Shown: positions 56,164 through 64,000 of the stretch, piece after piece | Layout: the number at the start of each line of letters is the position of its first letter | Numbering within the stretch: the stretch's first letter is position 1 | NCBI RefSeq assembly: GCF_005298175.1 | Contig: NZ_SZYH01000001.1 | Location: 682,001 to 746,000, forward strand | Direction of reading: 5' to 3' | Origin: Marinobacter panjinensis | Lineage (GTDB): Bacteria; Pseudomonadota; Gammaproteobacteria; Pseudomonadales; Oleiphilaceae | DNA: 64,000 nt | Made by a program: the position numbers and the translations under genes | Notes under the pieces: generated by a model | What the model saw: the letters and a program-made list of their open reading frames with translations, nothing else | Told to the model about the DNA's origin: nothing | The model's database searches: none

Positions 56164-56181
56164 TCGGCACGTTATCTGCAT
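56164..56181 (+). promoter_or_regulatory. Sigma-54-type promoter of the PEP-CTERM gene
   Basis: CGGCACGTTATCTGCA has GG (56166-56167) and GC (56178-56179) exactly 10 bases apart, the sigma-54 -24/-12 hallmark. It agrees with TGGCACG-N4-TTGCA apart from the first T and one T of TTGC. The predicted start lies near 56191, 37 bases before the ATG. The AT-rich 150 bases upstream (56013-56163) would hold PrsR sites; I see none clearly. Confidence 0.7.
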
Positions 56182-56227
56182 ATGTGTTACTTAAACGTAA
56201 CAACTAAAGCGCACTGGAGTAGTAGAT

Positions 56228-56902
56228 ATGAAAGGATTTTCGAAAGGCATGGTATTCGCCGCAACATTTGCCGTTTCCGGCTTTGCGAGTGCTGCCTATA
56301 TTGGTTCGGTCTCTAACGGTAATGCACCAGGCGATGTTTCCGAACAGACCGTACCGGGTGATAACGATTATGCTACGCGCGTGTTGGGTAGCTGGACAGC
56401 AGATGCTCCTCTTTACAATGTAGGAAGCAGTGTCGACTTCGGTCACAACCTGAAATCCACTACTGATGGCCCTTTCCGGTTGACCTTCACCTATCTTGGT
56501 AAGGAAGCCAGCGATAACAACCAGTTCTGGTACAACAACAGCCTGATTTTTGACAAAAATAGCACACCGGACGATGAATTCAGCACCATTTTCTTTGGCT
56601 CAGCTGACACCTTCCTGGACTTCTACTTCCAGAGACAGTCTGGCCAGCAAATTGTCAATGATGGGACAAACGGTAGTCAGTTGGTTGTTGGCGTTAACAG
56701 TGGCACCACCACGAATTTCAATATCTTTGAAGTATCAGAAGATTACTTCATCCTTAGCTTTGACGATGGATTCGCCAAAGACGACAACCATGACGACCTG
56801 GTGATCGCAGTACGCGCTTCCAGGGTTCCGGAACCCGGAACACTCGCACTTCTTGGCCTAGGCCTTGCCGGGCTCGCCCTGCGCAGGAAGGCCAAAGCCT
56901 GA
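56228..56902 (+). CDS. PEP-CTERM sorting-domain protein
   Basis: The 224-residue exported protein has a signal peptide (about residues 1-22, ending ASA) and a mature beta-rich, Asp/Asn/Gly-rich domain. It ends in VPEPGTLALLGLGLAGLALR plus basic residues: the Pro-Glu-Pro motif, hydrophobic helix and RR tail of the PEP-CTERM signal processed by exosortase. It is the only PEP-CTERM protein in the window, so it is a likely substrate of the XrtA encoded at 60098-61654. Its sigma-54 promoter and terminator make it a single-gene unit. The domain itself is not recognised. Confidence 0.95.
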   Translation: MKGFSKGMVFAATFAVSGFASAAYIGSVSNGNAPGDVSEQTVPGDNDYATRVLGSWTADAPLYNVGSSVDFGHNLKSTTDGPFRLTFTYLGKEASDNNQFWYNNSLIFDKNSTPDDEFSTIFFGSADTFLDFYFQRQSGQQIVNDGTNGSQLVVGVNSGTTTNFNIFEVSEDYFILSFDDGFAKDDNHDDLVIAVRASRVPEPGTLALLGLGLAGLALRRKAKA

Positions 56903-56928
56903 TTCGCTTGACCAGGCCCTGTAGTACA

Positions 56929-56958
56929 ATAAAACCCCGCTGATTGCGGGGTTTTTTA
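56929..56958 (+). terminator. Rho-independent terminator of the PEP-CTERM gene
   Basis: AAAACCCCGC (56931-56940) pairs with GCGGGGTTTT (56946-56955) around a 5-base loop, with a T-run to 56957. The glycosyltransferase start codon lies only about 25 bases further on. Confidence 0.93.
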
Positions 56959-56982
56959 TGCTGCATGAAGGAATGCTATCTG

Positions 56983-58032
56983 GTGCGTGTCAAAATCATT
57001 TACACCATGTCCGGTCGGGGCCTCCATAGGGATGCTGAGTTATTAGCTTACGTATTCAAATCGCTGGGGCATGAAGTAAGCTCGCAGTCGGTCCAACCCG
57101 CGTCCCAAAGAGCTTTATGGCTCGAAAGAAAGTGGTATCGGGCTGTCGAAAGAATGCTGCCTCCTGCTCTCCGTGACTCCACCCTTACGCTACAGAGGCA
57201 ACTAAGGCTGCTTATCAATGGTAGAAGCCCCTTCGACCTGATAATTCATCTTCAGAGCATCCAGCATCGGCACCTACATAAGAACTGCGCCCAGTGGCTC
57301 GTACCCAATCAAGAATGGTTTTCTCACAGCCAGCTCCATTATCTAAAAGTCTTCGATGCCGTTGTATGCAAAACCAGGGAAGCTTTGCACCTCTTTTCCC
57401 GTTACCACACCAATGTGCAGTACACAGGTTTTTCATCACCTCTGATTTCCCACCCTCCCCCAGTACCTGAAAAAAACTTTCAGAAAGCGCTTCACGTGGC
57501 GGGGAACAGCGGCTTCAAGGGGACAGCTGCCCTGGTCAGGGTATGGCGCAAACATCCGGAATGGCCACAACTGACATTGGTATGCAATCAACTTCCAGCC
57601 CACGATGAACTACCGAACAATATCGAAGTACTTTCAAACATATCTGATGACAACCTTGCAGACCTTTGGGCAACTGCTGGCATTGCTATCCTGCCCTCAG
57701 AAGTGGAAGGATTCGGGCAGATTCTGGTGGAAGCTCAGGCATACGGATGCGTAGTCGTCACAACTGACGCGCCACCAATGAATGAAGTGGTCGACCCTTC
57801 ATTTGGCATTCTGGTGCCCTACCACTCTACTGGAGCATTCCGAATGGGGGTTCGATACTTCGTCGACCCGGATGGGTTGGAGCATGCGATCCAGGAGCTT
57901 TGGAGGCACAAAGATGCAGACCTGCATAGAATGTCCTTCGACGCAGCACAGAACGCCACGGAGAACGACAAGGCTTTCAGAAGGCGCATTAAATATTTGA
58001 TTTCGGGGCTGGAGCGCTCTACGTCAATCTGA
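56983..58032 (+). CDS. GT-B glycosyltransferase (family 1/4 type)
   Basis: The 349-residue protein has an N-terminal Rossmann-like half and a C-terminal donor domain with NIEVLSNISDDNLADLWATA, then EGFGQILVEAQAYG, the E-x7-E motif of GT4-like enzymes. It probably transfers a sugar from a nucleotide donor in polysaccharide synthesis. I use the GTG at 56983 (AAGGA ten bases before). The ATG at 56965 would add six residues and lies close to the terminator of the preceding gene. Expression therefore needs readthrough or a promoter I cannot see. Confidence 0.82.
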   Translation: MRVKIIYTMSGRGLHRDAELLAYVFKSLGHEVSSQSVQPASQRALWLERKWYRAVERMLPPALRDSTLTLQRQLRLLINGRSPFDLIIHLQSIQHRHLHKNCAQWLVPNQEWFSHSQLHYLKVFDAVVCKTREALHLFSRYHTNVQYTGFSSPLISHPPPVPEKNFQKALHVAGNSGFKGTAALVRVWRKHPEWPQLTLVCNQLPAHDELPNNIEVLSNISDDNLADLWATAGIAILPSEVEGFGQILVEAQAYGCVVVTTDAPPMNEVVDPSFGILVPYHSTGAFRMGVRYFVDPDGLEHAIQELWRHKDADLHRMSFDAAQNATENDKAFRRRIKYLISGLERSTSI

Positions 58033-58038
58033 CAGAGG

Positions 58039-60081
58039 CTATCTCAAAGAGAGACCAGGCTCCAGTTCGATCATCTGTAACTCCAGAACTGGAGCCAACG
58101 ACTCCATGTACGCCAAAGAAATATGGTGCCGGTCCCTGTAAACCTGAATATTCCCAATTACCGGATGACAAAGATTTTCATCACAAAGATAGTCCGACAG
58201 ATCCAATAACGAGAGGCCCTCTTGGCTTTTGGCAACTTCTATCGAAGGATTGATCTCTGCCAGGACTTCCTCACGCCCAATCTTACAACGCGGAGAACCA
58301 GGGCCAAACACATCAACGCACTCTGCAGGGGAATAAACGCCTTGCCACCAGGGGTTATCCCTCACGCCAATTACCTCTATCCCATGCTCTGAAAGCATCT
58401 CCCAATAGTCCACGTATCCAGCAGGAACATGTTCGTTTCCTCCTTCTGCTCTAGTAGCCATGGTAAATACGTAGTCCGGCTTTGTTTCAATTAACGTGGC
58501 CAGAACGTTCTCATTCCACTCCAGGCAATCCTGATTACTTCCATCCTTAAGCTCTGCGCTGAACCAACATTCGCTCTTGGTAAAATTCAATATTTTCCAA
58601 CCTTGCCTGAGCGCAATCTTTTCCAGGGCGGGAAGCCACTGTGCGGAGTGGCTACCGCCAACAAGTGCCAAACTTATCTTTCCGTCACCATCACCATAAA
58701 CACAGTAATCGGCATCGGTTCCCTTCTGCTCCTTGTGACAGCCATCGAAATAACTTTCGGGGATGCTGTTATGGACAGTAAACGGATCGGGGTATACAGG
58801 TGGTTGGGAGTGGTATTCATCGTTATCCTGTTGGTCCCAGTTACTGGTGGCGACAGCGACTGCACCAGGATATGCACCCTCTCCGGGGATTACATCCGTC
58901 TGGAAAGCGTCAGCTTTACGCTGCGCAACTGTATGGGCACTCCATGCCCCAAAAACCAGAACAGCAGGCATACAGCAGGTTAAACCAAATACGAAAGCTC
59001 TGGACGGAAAACGCTTACCAATGGCAGAGAAACGGGCTGGCTCCTCGACTACTCTGGCAGTTATCCAGGCAAGGAGACCCGATACTCCAAGCACGATAAA
59101 ACCATCCGCTATGTCTGCCTGAGTAGACCCCTGCAGTAAAAGATAAAAAGTCAGGACTGGCCAATGCCACAGATAGAAGCTATAGGAAATATCACCAAAC
59201 CAGGTAAAAAAGCGTGATGACAAAAATGCACCAGCACCAAATCTGTCGGCACTACCGCATACAATTACCAGACACGCTGCCACCGTCGGCCACAGAGCTG
59301 CATATCCAGGAAAAACAGTTGATACCTGTAACAAAAGGCCGCAGCTGATGATTGCCAGAACCCCTACCCAACCAAGAACCAGCCTTACCGATCGCGACGT
59401 CCCAAGATAAGGAAGGGCGAAAACCAGCAGTCCGCCCAATGCAAACTCCCACATTCGGGCAAACGTATTGAAGTATGCAAATGCCTGATTCGTATAGGTT
59501 GAGTAGACAGAGTAAACAAGAGAACTGGTAAATATAATAGCCAATACACAGGGAATGAGAACCCCCAGTGACAGACGAAATCTGCGGGCCACAAACAGTA
59601 TCGCCCCAATCAGCAAAGGCCACATCAGGTAAAACTGGCCCTGAACCGATAGCGCCCAATAGTGCTGGAACGGATTGGCCGTCTCCCGATCTGCCAGGTA
59701 ATCAACAGCACTGAAAGCCTGCTGCCAATTCTCCATATACAGAATGGCTGCCGCACCCTGCTTAATAATCGGTATCCAGTTCACTTTTGGCAGCAGGAGG
59801 AAAGAGGCAATCGCGGTAACCGTAATAACCAATAGCGCTGCCGGGATTAAGCGCTTGATCAACCCGGCCCAGAATCTCAGGAACATGACATTTCCCTGAG
59901 CCTGAACCTGTCTAGCCAAGGACCCTGTTATCAAAAAGCCTGACACCACAAAAAACACATCCACACCACCAGAAACTCTGGCAAACCAGATGTGATAGAT
60001 GGCTACAAGTATCGCTGCAATCGCTCGCAGACCCTGAATTTCTGGCCGATATCCTGAGGCAGGAACTCGATAATCTTTCAT
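58039..60081 (-). CDS. O-acyltransferase with C-terminal SGNH domain (OafA/YrhL-like)
   Basis: The 680-residue protein has an acyltransferase-3 membrane domain (about residues 1-375, about ten helices) with the catalytic His in AIYHIWFARVSGGVDVFFVVSGF. A periplasmic SGNH domain follows (about 430-680) with ALVGGSHSAQW and DRHHIS, the Ser and Asp-His of the catalytic set. Enzymes of this type acetylate surface polysaccharides or lipopolysaccharide. It starts 16 bases after the exosortase stop, so it is likely cotranscribed with xrtA. Base composition here looks more AT-rich than in housekeeping genes. Confidence 0.9.
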   Translation of the reverse strand: MKDYRVPASGYRPEIQGLRAIAAILVAIYHIWFARVSGGVDVFFVVSGFLITGSLARQVQAQGNVMFLRFWAGLIKRLIPAALLVITVTAIASFLLLPKVNWIPIIKQGAAAILYMENWQQAFSAVDYLADRETANPFQHYWALSVQGQFYLMWPLLIGAILFVARRFRLSLGVLIPCVLAIIFTSSLVYSVYSTYTNQAFAYFNTFARMWEFALGGLLVFALPYLGTSRSVRLVLGWVGVLAIISCGLLLQVSTVFPGYAALWPTVAACLVIVCGSADRFGAGAFLSSRFFTWFGDISYSFYLWHWPVLTFYLLLQGSTQADIADGFIVLGVSGLLAWITARVVEEPARFSAIGKRFPSRAFVFGLTCCMPAVLVFGAWSAHTVAQRKADAFQTDVIPGEGAYPGAVAVATSNWDQQDNDEYHSQPPVYPDPFTVHNSIPESYFDGCHKEQKGTDADYCVYGDGDGKISLALVGGSHSAQWLPALEKIALRQGWKILNFTKSECWFSAELKDGSNQDCLEWNENVLATLIETKPDYVFTMATRAEGGNEHVPAGYVDYWEMLSEHGIEVIGVRDNPWWQGVYSPAECVDVFGPGSPRCKIGREEVLAEINPSIEVAKSQEGLSLLDLSDYLCDENLCHPVIGNIQVYRDRHHISLAYMESLAPVLELQMIELEPGLSLR

Positions 60082-60097
60082 TCCATTGATGTCCTGG

Positions 60098-61654
60098 TTA
60101 CGGCCTATATTGCTGGTTAACGGCCTGTACTACTGAGTCAAACGTATTGTCTATCAAGTCCGCAAGCCTGGCCTGTCGGTCGCATTCATCACAGGAAACG
60201 CCATAAAGAATCCATGAGGCGTCAGTTCTTTTATTGGCAAAGCCTCGGACCTGCGCAAGCTTCGCCCTGAGATCGTCAGTTTCCCAAAACCCTTCCACAT
60301 AATAGGTGTAAGCAATATCGATTGTTTTGCCGGTTGCGCGATTTCGTATGGTAACGCCACGGAAAGTTGCTGGGCCAGAAACGTCAACCTCATAGAGATC
60401 TTCGGTATGCCACTCTTCCCTGTTGTAAAGACGATTGGAATATTGAATCAATTCGGCGGAATGGCGCTGATAATCGTAACTGTACACGGCGCTGTATAAG
60501 GTTTCCGATGCCCCGGCACCCTCACTCACCTTAGTGCGATCAAAAAGCGTTTGCACATAGGCCCGGTCCGGATTACGTACCCTGGGGCGCCAGCCTTCAA
60601 GCCTGTTCGAAAACAGGGTGCCATATTGCTCCCCGTCCAGGCGAAGGTCCATCGGTGCCGGCTCTGCCCGTACATTTCGCTCTGTCGAGGGAAGTAAAGC
60701 CCAGAATGCCAATGGTAGAGCCACCATCGCCACTACACCCGTTGTTAGCCGTTTAATGCCGTGATAGGGGGTGGGCTGCGTATGGGCTGCAACCTCCGCA
60801 GTGGCATTTGTTTGCTCCAGGGCGGAGGTTTCAAGCCAACGGCCAACAAAGAACAGCGGAACCAAGGTGCCTGCAAAAACCCACCAACCAAAATTGTCAT
60901 GGTCCTCGATCAGGCTGGTTTGCATGTTGGTTTCGTAACCCATGTAAATAATAACAAACACACGGATCCAATTGGCCATCAGCGCTAGTGCCACACCTAC
61001 AGCAAATAGAACTACCCTTGACCGCAGGCGCGTGAGATTCAATTCCCCATAGAGCAACGCCAGTGACTGGCCGACCAGGAGGTAGCGCAGCCCAGAACAC
61101 CCATGGGCTATCTCAAAGGCGCCCACGCCGATCAGGTAAACAAACACTCCCTCTACACGGAATTCAATATTCATCATTCCGAGTAGCAACTGATTGATTT
61201 CGACCGTAATGACCTGGAGTGTCCAGGACAGAAAGTCCCAGACGGGCACTGTAAAGAACAATAAGCCAATGGGAATGATAAAATGGCGAACCTGCCTCCA
61301 GCCCATAAACACGGCAAGCACACCAAGCAGGAGAGGCACCACTACAAGCTCCCGAGCTGCCTGAATACGCAGGATATCCCCAAGACCGTATCCGATCAGC
61401 GCCAGAAAGAATGGCAGGAGCCAGATGGGGTAAAATCCAGGGCGCACAGGATGGTTCAGACAGGTGCGCACCACAAGAAACAGGGAAACCGCCAGCATCA
61501 ATAGACCGTGCGAATACGACTCATCAAATTTGAGCCACCGGCTGACAATACCCTCAAGCGTCGGAAAGGTAAGCCATGCAAGCGCAGCAAAACTGAGAAC
61601 AAAAGGGAGCATCAAGCGACCAACCTGTGCCCACTGCATCCTTTCCAGTGTCAT
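60098..61654 (-). CDS. xrtA: Exosortase XrtA with fused EpsI domain
   Basis: Exosortase is a polytopic inner-membrane cysteine transpeptidase-like enzyme that processes PEP-CTERM proteins. The 518-residue protein has about eight helices in the first 290 residues with the catalytic Cys186 (AHGCSGLRY), Arg231 (NWIRV) and His252 (EDHDNFGWW). The C-terminal half (about 310-518) is an EpsI-type periplasmic domain, as in the exosortase A subfamily. It shares an operon with GNAT-like and glycosyltransferase genes upstream and the acyltransferase gene downstream. It faces the prsKRT genes across the convergent GT gene. Confidence 0.95.
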   Translation of the reverse strand: MTLERMQWAQVGRLMLPFVLSFAALAWLTFPTLEGIVSRWLKFDESYSHGLLMLAVSLFLVVRTCLNHPVRPGFYPIWLLPFFLALIGYGLGDILRIQAARELVVVPLLLGVLAVFMGWRQVRHFIIPIGLLFFTVPVWDFLSWTLQVITVEINQLLLGMMNIEFRVEGVFVYLIGVGAFEIAHGCSGLRYLLVGQSLALLYGELNLTRLRSRVVLFAVGVALALMANWIRVFVIIYMGYETNMQTSLIEDHDNFGWWVFAGTLVPLFFVGRWLETSALEQTNATAEVAAHTQPTPYHGIKRLTTGVVAMVALPLAFWALLPSTERNVRAEPAPMDLRLDGEQYGTLFSNRLEGWRPRVRNPDRAYVQTLFDRTKVSEGAGASETLYSAVYSYDYQRHSAELIQYSNRLYNREEWHTEDLYEVDVSGPATFRGVTIRNRATGKTIDIAYTYYVEGFWETDDLRAKLAQVRGFANKRTDASWILYGVSCDECDRQARLADLIDNTFDSVVQAVNQQYRP

Positions 61655-61675
61655 AACTCTCTTCCTTAAAACTGA

Positions 61676-62818
61676 CTACAACCGGAACACACGGTTGATT
61701 CGAGAAACCAGATTTCCCGGCAACCAGGGTCGGCAGTGATAGGCCGCCCTTAGTATTGGGGAACGCACAAAATCCAGCGTCGGAAAATCGACCTGTTGCC
61801 CATGAAAGTGCGACTTGTAGAATGTTTTCTTACCAGAACCTGCCAGTAAATCGTAACAACAGACTGAGGGATGGTGAAACGCCCTTTCAATGGCATACCC
61901 CAGGTGAAGCGTGCCAAGTGACAGCTTACGGTGAAGGCTCTCATCGTACCCGGATTGTAGATTATAGATACGTTCCCCGGCTCTTATATCGTACAACACG
62001 GAAACGACTTTGCCGTCGGCCACCAAACCTGACAACTCCGGCCTTTGGTTACTACCCAATCGGCCCAGTAACTTCAAGTGAAATTCAAGCGCTTGTCTGT
62101 CGAAACAGGGTTTGCCCCATCGCCTCTGATGAAAGTCATTCAGAGAATCCATGAAACGCGACTGGGACACCTGGTCCTCTTCCACAGGTTGCCAATGACC
62201 ACTTAACTCCTTCTCGAACACAGCTCTGCGATTGAATGCCTTGAGCCGGGTATTGGCCCCAAGGGATTCGGCCCATGTTCGAAATGATCCGGTAGTGTCC
62301 ACCCGGATACCCTGGGATTCACTGCGAAGTAACGGGATTGCATTGCAATGCTCAGCGAGCGCCTTACCAAAGGTGCCACCATTGATTTGCTGACTGTCCG
62401 GGATCATCAACTCATCCCACTCAGTGGCACAAAGATAACGCGCCACCGCGTCGGCGACCTCTCTTTCCCTTTGAGGTTCAACGATAAGCCCTACGTATTC
62501 AGTGCGCACCGTAGGGCTTACCCGCCAGGCATTTCCGAGAAAATGCAGCCTGGTCACTTTCATTCCGATCGCGATACGAAAGCGGTGACGATACAGAGGC
62601 GCGATACCAACCAACTGTTTTCCATCCGGAAGGTATACGCCAAGCAAAACCAACTCGAGGCCGAGACGGCTCCCCCAGGTTTCCCACCAACTGTAGAGCC
62701 AGGGCCAGCTCATAAACAGTGGATCTGCAGTACTTGTATGCAGAAGCCTTGCCCAGTCCTTCTCAACAGAGCCAAATTCCTTTTCACTGAGCGCTCGTAC
62801 CTCTAACCTGACACTCAC
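61676..62818 (-). CDS. GNAT/FemAB-like acyltransferase of the XrtA locus
   Basis: The 380-residue protein has two GNAT-like halves, with PLFMSWPWLYSWWETWG and VGIAPLYRHRFRIAIGMKV in the first and LSGLVADGKVVSVLYDIRAGERIYNLQSGYDE in the second. This is the pattern of BcsL/CelD and FemAB-type proteins that occur in polysaccharide loci. I chose the GTG at 62818, which overlaps the glycosyltransferase stop (GTGA). An ATG at 62983 would extend the frame far into that gene. The substrate is unknown; an acyl or aminoacyl transfer to polysaccharide precursors is inferred. Confidence 0.83.
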   Translation of the reverse strand: MSVRLEVRALSEKEFGSVEKDWARLLHTSTADPLFMSWPWLYSWWETWGSRLGLELVLLGVYLPDGKQLVGIAPLYRHRFRIAIGMKVTRLHFLGNAWRVSPTVRTEYVGLIVEPQREREVADAVARYLCATEWDELMIPDSQQINGGTFGKALAEHCNAIPLLRSESQGIRVDTTGSFRTWAESLGANTRLKAFNRRAVFEKELSGHWQPVEEDQVSQSRFMDSLNDFHQRRWGKPCFDRQALEFHLKLLGRLGSNQRPELSGLVADGKVVSVLYDIRAGERIYNLQSGYDESLHRKLSLGTLHLGYAIERAFHHPSVCCYDLLAGSGKKTFYKSHFHGQQVDFPTLDFVRSPILRAAYHCRPWLPGNLVSRINRVFRL

Positions 62819-63711
62819 GGTATCACCGCCCTGAGAGTGACTTTCGCTGCCCCCCGCCAGGGGCCTGGCCATAAAGCGTCTTGCCTGATCGACCGGCCGA
62901 TGTCCCTGTAGGCCTCCAGATAAGACTTTTCCGAAGCCAGGAACCGGGCACGCCGTAAATAGAAGTGACTCAAACCGCGACACCTTTGTTCCGAGGTAAC
63001 TGAATCGGGATAGGTCTCAAGAAAGGAAAGCAGGATCTTCTCATTTGCATAAAGACGCCTGCGTTTATCGGAAGAAATCTGGTGTTCCATTACCCTGTAA
63101 AAGCCGAGAACTTCGGCCAGGTAATAGAAACAATACCGGGTAGACAGTCTCAGCCAAAGGCCATAATCCTCTGCCAACCGGTCCGCCTCATCGAACCCGC
63201 CCATAACCTCGAAACACCCGCGGCGGGTCATGGTGGTGTTCATGCTGACAAAGTTATCTTTCAAGAGCTCGGGCGTAATAGCCCCGGAATACCGGCGCAT
63301 CCGGTTGAGACCAAGCTCCCTTCCCCACTGATCGATTTCAATATAGTCACCGTAAACCACATGGCATTCCGGGTTTTCCCGAAATACCTCGAGAGACTTC
63401 GCCAGTTTATCCGGCAACCATGCGTTATCGGAATCGAGAAAACAGACAAAGTCACCCCGCGCCTCTCTTATCCCGCGATTGCGGGCAACACTCTGCCCCT
63501 GGTTCGGCTGTCGAAAATACCTGATTCTTGGATCACCGGCATACCGTTCCATAAGCTCAGGAGTAGCATCCGTGGACCCATCGTCAACGACCAGTAGCTC
63601 GAACCGATCTACAGTCTGAGCCAGAACGCTCTCAATCGCATGGTGAAGATAATCAGCACGGTTAAAGGTCGGCGTTACAACGGAAACAATTGGTTCTCTC
63701 TCAGTCATCAT
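62815..63711 (-). CDS. Family 2 glycosyltransferase
   Basis: The about 298-residue protein has the GT2 fold, with VSVVTPTFNRADYLHHAIESVLAQ, the nucleotide motif VVDDGSTD and the DXD-like motif FLDSDNAW. A C-terminal helical part (YRVMEHQISSDKRR onward) is typical of surface-polysaccharide transferases. Two ATGs (63711 and 63708) are possible; the ribosome-binding site is weak. The gene overlaps the GNAT-like gene by four bases and follows a partial gene with a similar C-terminus. Confidence 0.9.
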   Translation of the reverse strand: MMTEREPIVSVVTPTFNRADYLHHAIESVLAQTVDRFELLVVDDGSTDATPELMERYAGDPRIRYFRQPNQGQSVARNRGIREARGDFVCFLDSDNAWLPDKLAKSLEVFRENPECHVVYGDYIEIDQWGRELGLNRMRRYSGAITPELLKDNFVSMNTTMTRRGCFEVMGGFDEADRLAEDYGLWLRLSTRYCFYYLAEVLGFYRVMEHQISSDKRRRLYANEKILLSFLETYPDSVTSEQRCRGLSHFYLRRARFLASEKSYLEAYRDIGRSIRQDALWPGPWRGAAKVTLRAVIP

Positions 63712-63719
63712 AAATCCAT

Positions 63720-64000
63720 TTACCTGAGCGTTACTGCTGCTACACCTCTCCACACCACTTTTCCAAAGGGCCGGTGCCTCAGCGCTTTGTAGAGCTCTCT
63801 GAACGCTTCTTTTTTTCGGCCCACTGCAGCAAGGTAGCGTGCCTTACGCACATAAAACACCGCGAAACCGGCGTTGAACTCCTCTTCACTCACGGCATCC
63901 GGGTAACTACGCCTGAAGTCATGAATAATGGCTTCATTGGATGCAAACCGTGCTGTCTTGTCTGAAGAAATCTGGTCGTCCATAACACGGTAGTAGGCCC
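63720..64000 (-). CDS. Family 2 glycosyltransferase, C-terminal part (runs off right edge)
   Basis: The last about 93 residues of a protein are visible (YYRVMDDQISSDKTARFASNEAI onward), closely parallel to the C-terminus of the GT2 gene downstream: both have YRVM-x-x-QISSDK, a helical segment with FYVRKARYLA against FYLRRARFLA, and W-x-x-A-A-x-VTLR at the end. The two are therefore likely tandem paralogues. The stop codon (63722-63720) is 8 bases before the next start. The catalytic part lies outside the window. Confidence 0.83.
   Translation of the reverse strand, partial: AYYRVMDDQISSDKTARFASNEAIIHDFRRSYPDAVSEEEFNAGFAVFYVRKARYLAAVGRKKEAFRELYKALRHRPFGKVVWRGVAAVTLR

Overview
The window is a stretch of gammaproteobacterial chromosome of fairly high GC. 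The most likely source is Marinobacter or a close relative. I base this on the general style of the proteins and on gene neighbourhoods shared with Pseudomonas and its relatives (cysB, cysH, thrH and pabB together; dnaX, ybaB and recR with the 4.5S RNA beside dnaX; rnd next to ycgL and ycgN). The genus is inferred, because no rRNA is present. I saw no rRNA, tRNA, insertion sequence, prophage or CRISPR array. Coding density is high. The longest gap is about 300 bases (34137-34440) and appears to hold a small RNA gene.

Region 1 (1-7.3 kb): the end of a DUF58-type membrane protein gene, three exported proteins of unknown function (one behind a CRP/Vfr-like class II promoter), then pabB, thrH, cysH and cysB. 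Region 2 (7.5-25.7 kb): a large MalT-like LuxR regulator, dinG, a gspB/exeA-like pair, a patatin phospholipase, an MlaA-like protein, two acyl-thioester enzymes, hrpA, fadD and a MaoC hydratase.

Region 3 (25.7-34.1 kb): one tightly packed nine-gene minus-strand operon. It encodes an exported coiled-coil protein, three TPR proteins (one a lipoprotein), a small exported protein, one MotA/TolQ/ExbB channel subunit, two ExbD-like subunits and a TonB-like protein with an AgmX/PglI-type C-terminus. One ExbD has lost the usual membrane Asp and the other keeps it. This looks like a proton-driven envelope machine of unknown purpose and is the best candidate for an undescribed system. It is followed by a candidate small RNA (about 34334-34442) whose -10 box lies inside a palindrome.

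Region 4 (34.4-44.7 kb): a MoxR ATPase with a CoxE-like VWA protein, a membrane VWA protein with a long acidic tail, ycgN, ycgL, rnd, recR, ybaB, dnaX, the signal recognition particle RNA and a 2OG-Fe(II) oxygenase.

Region 5 (44.8-64 kb): a plus-strand run of mutarotase, acyltransferase and SDR epimerase genes leads into the PEP-CTERM/exosortase control genes prsK, prsR and prsT. These are followed by a PA14 lipoprotein and a PEP-CTERM protein that has a sigma-54-type promoter. Facing them on the minus strand is an exopolysaccharide segment: glycosyltransferases, a GNAT/FemAB-like protein, the exosortase-EpsI fusion XrtA and an O-acyltransferase. PrsK and PrsR probably activate the PEP-CTERM gene through sigma-54. 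XrtA would then process the exported PEP-CTERM protein while the surrounding enzymes build surface polysaccharide. The polysaccharide locus clearly continues past the right edge.
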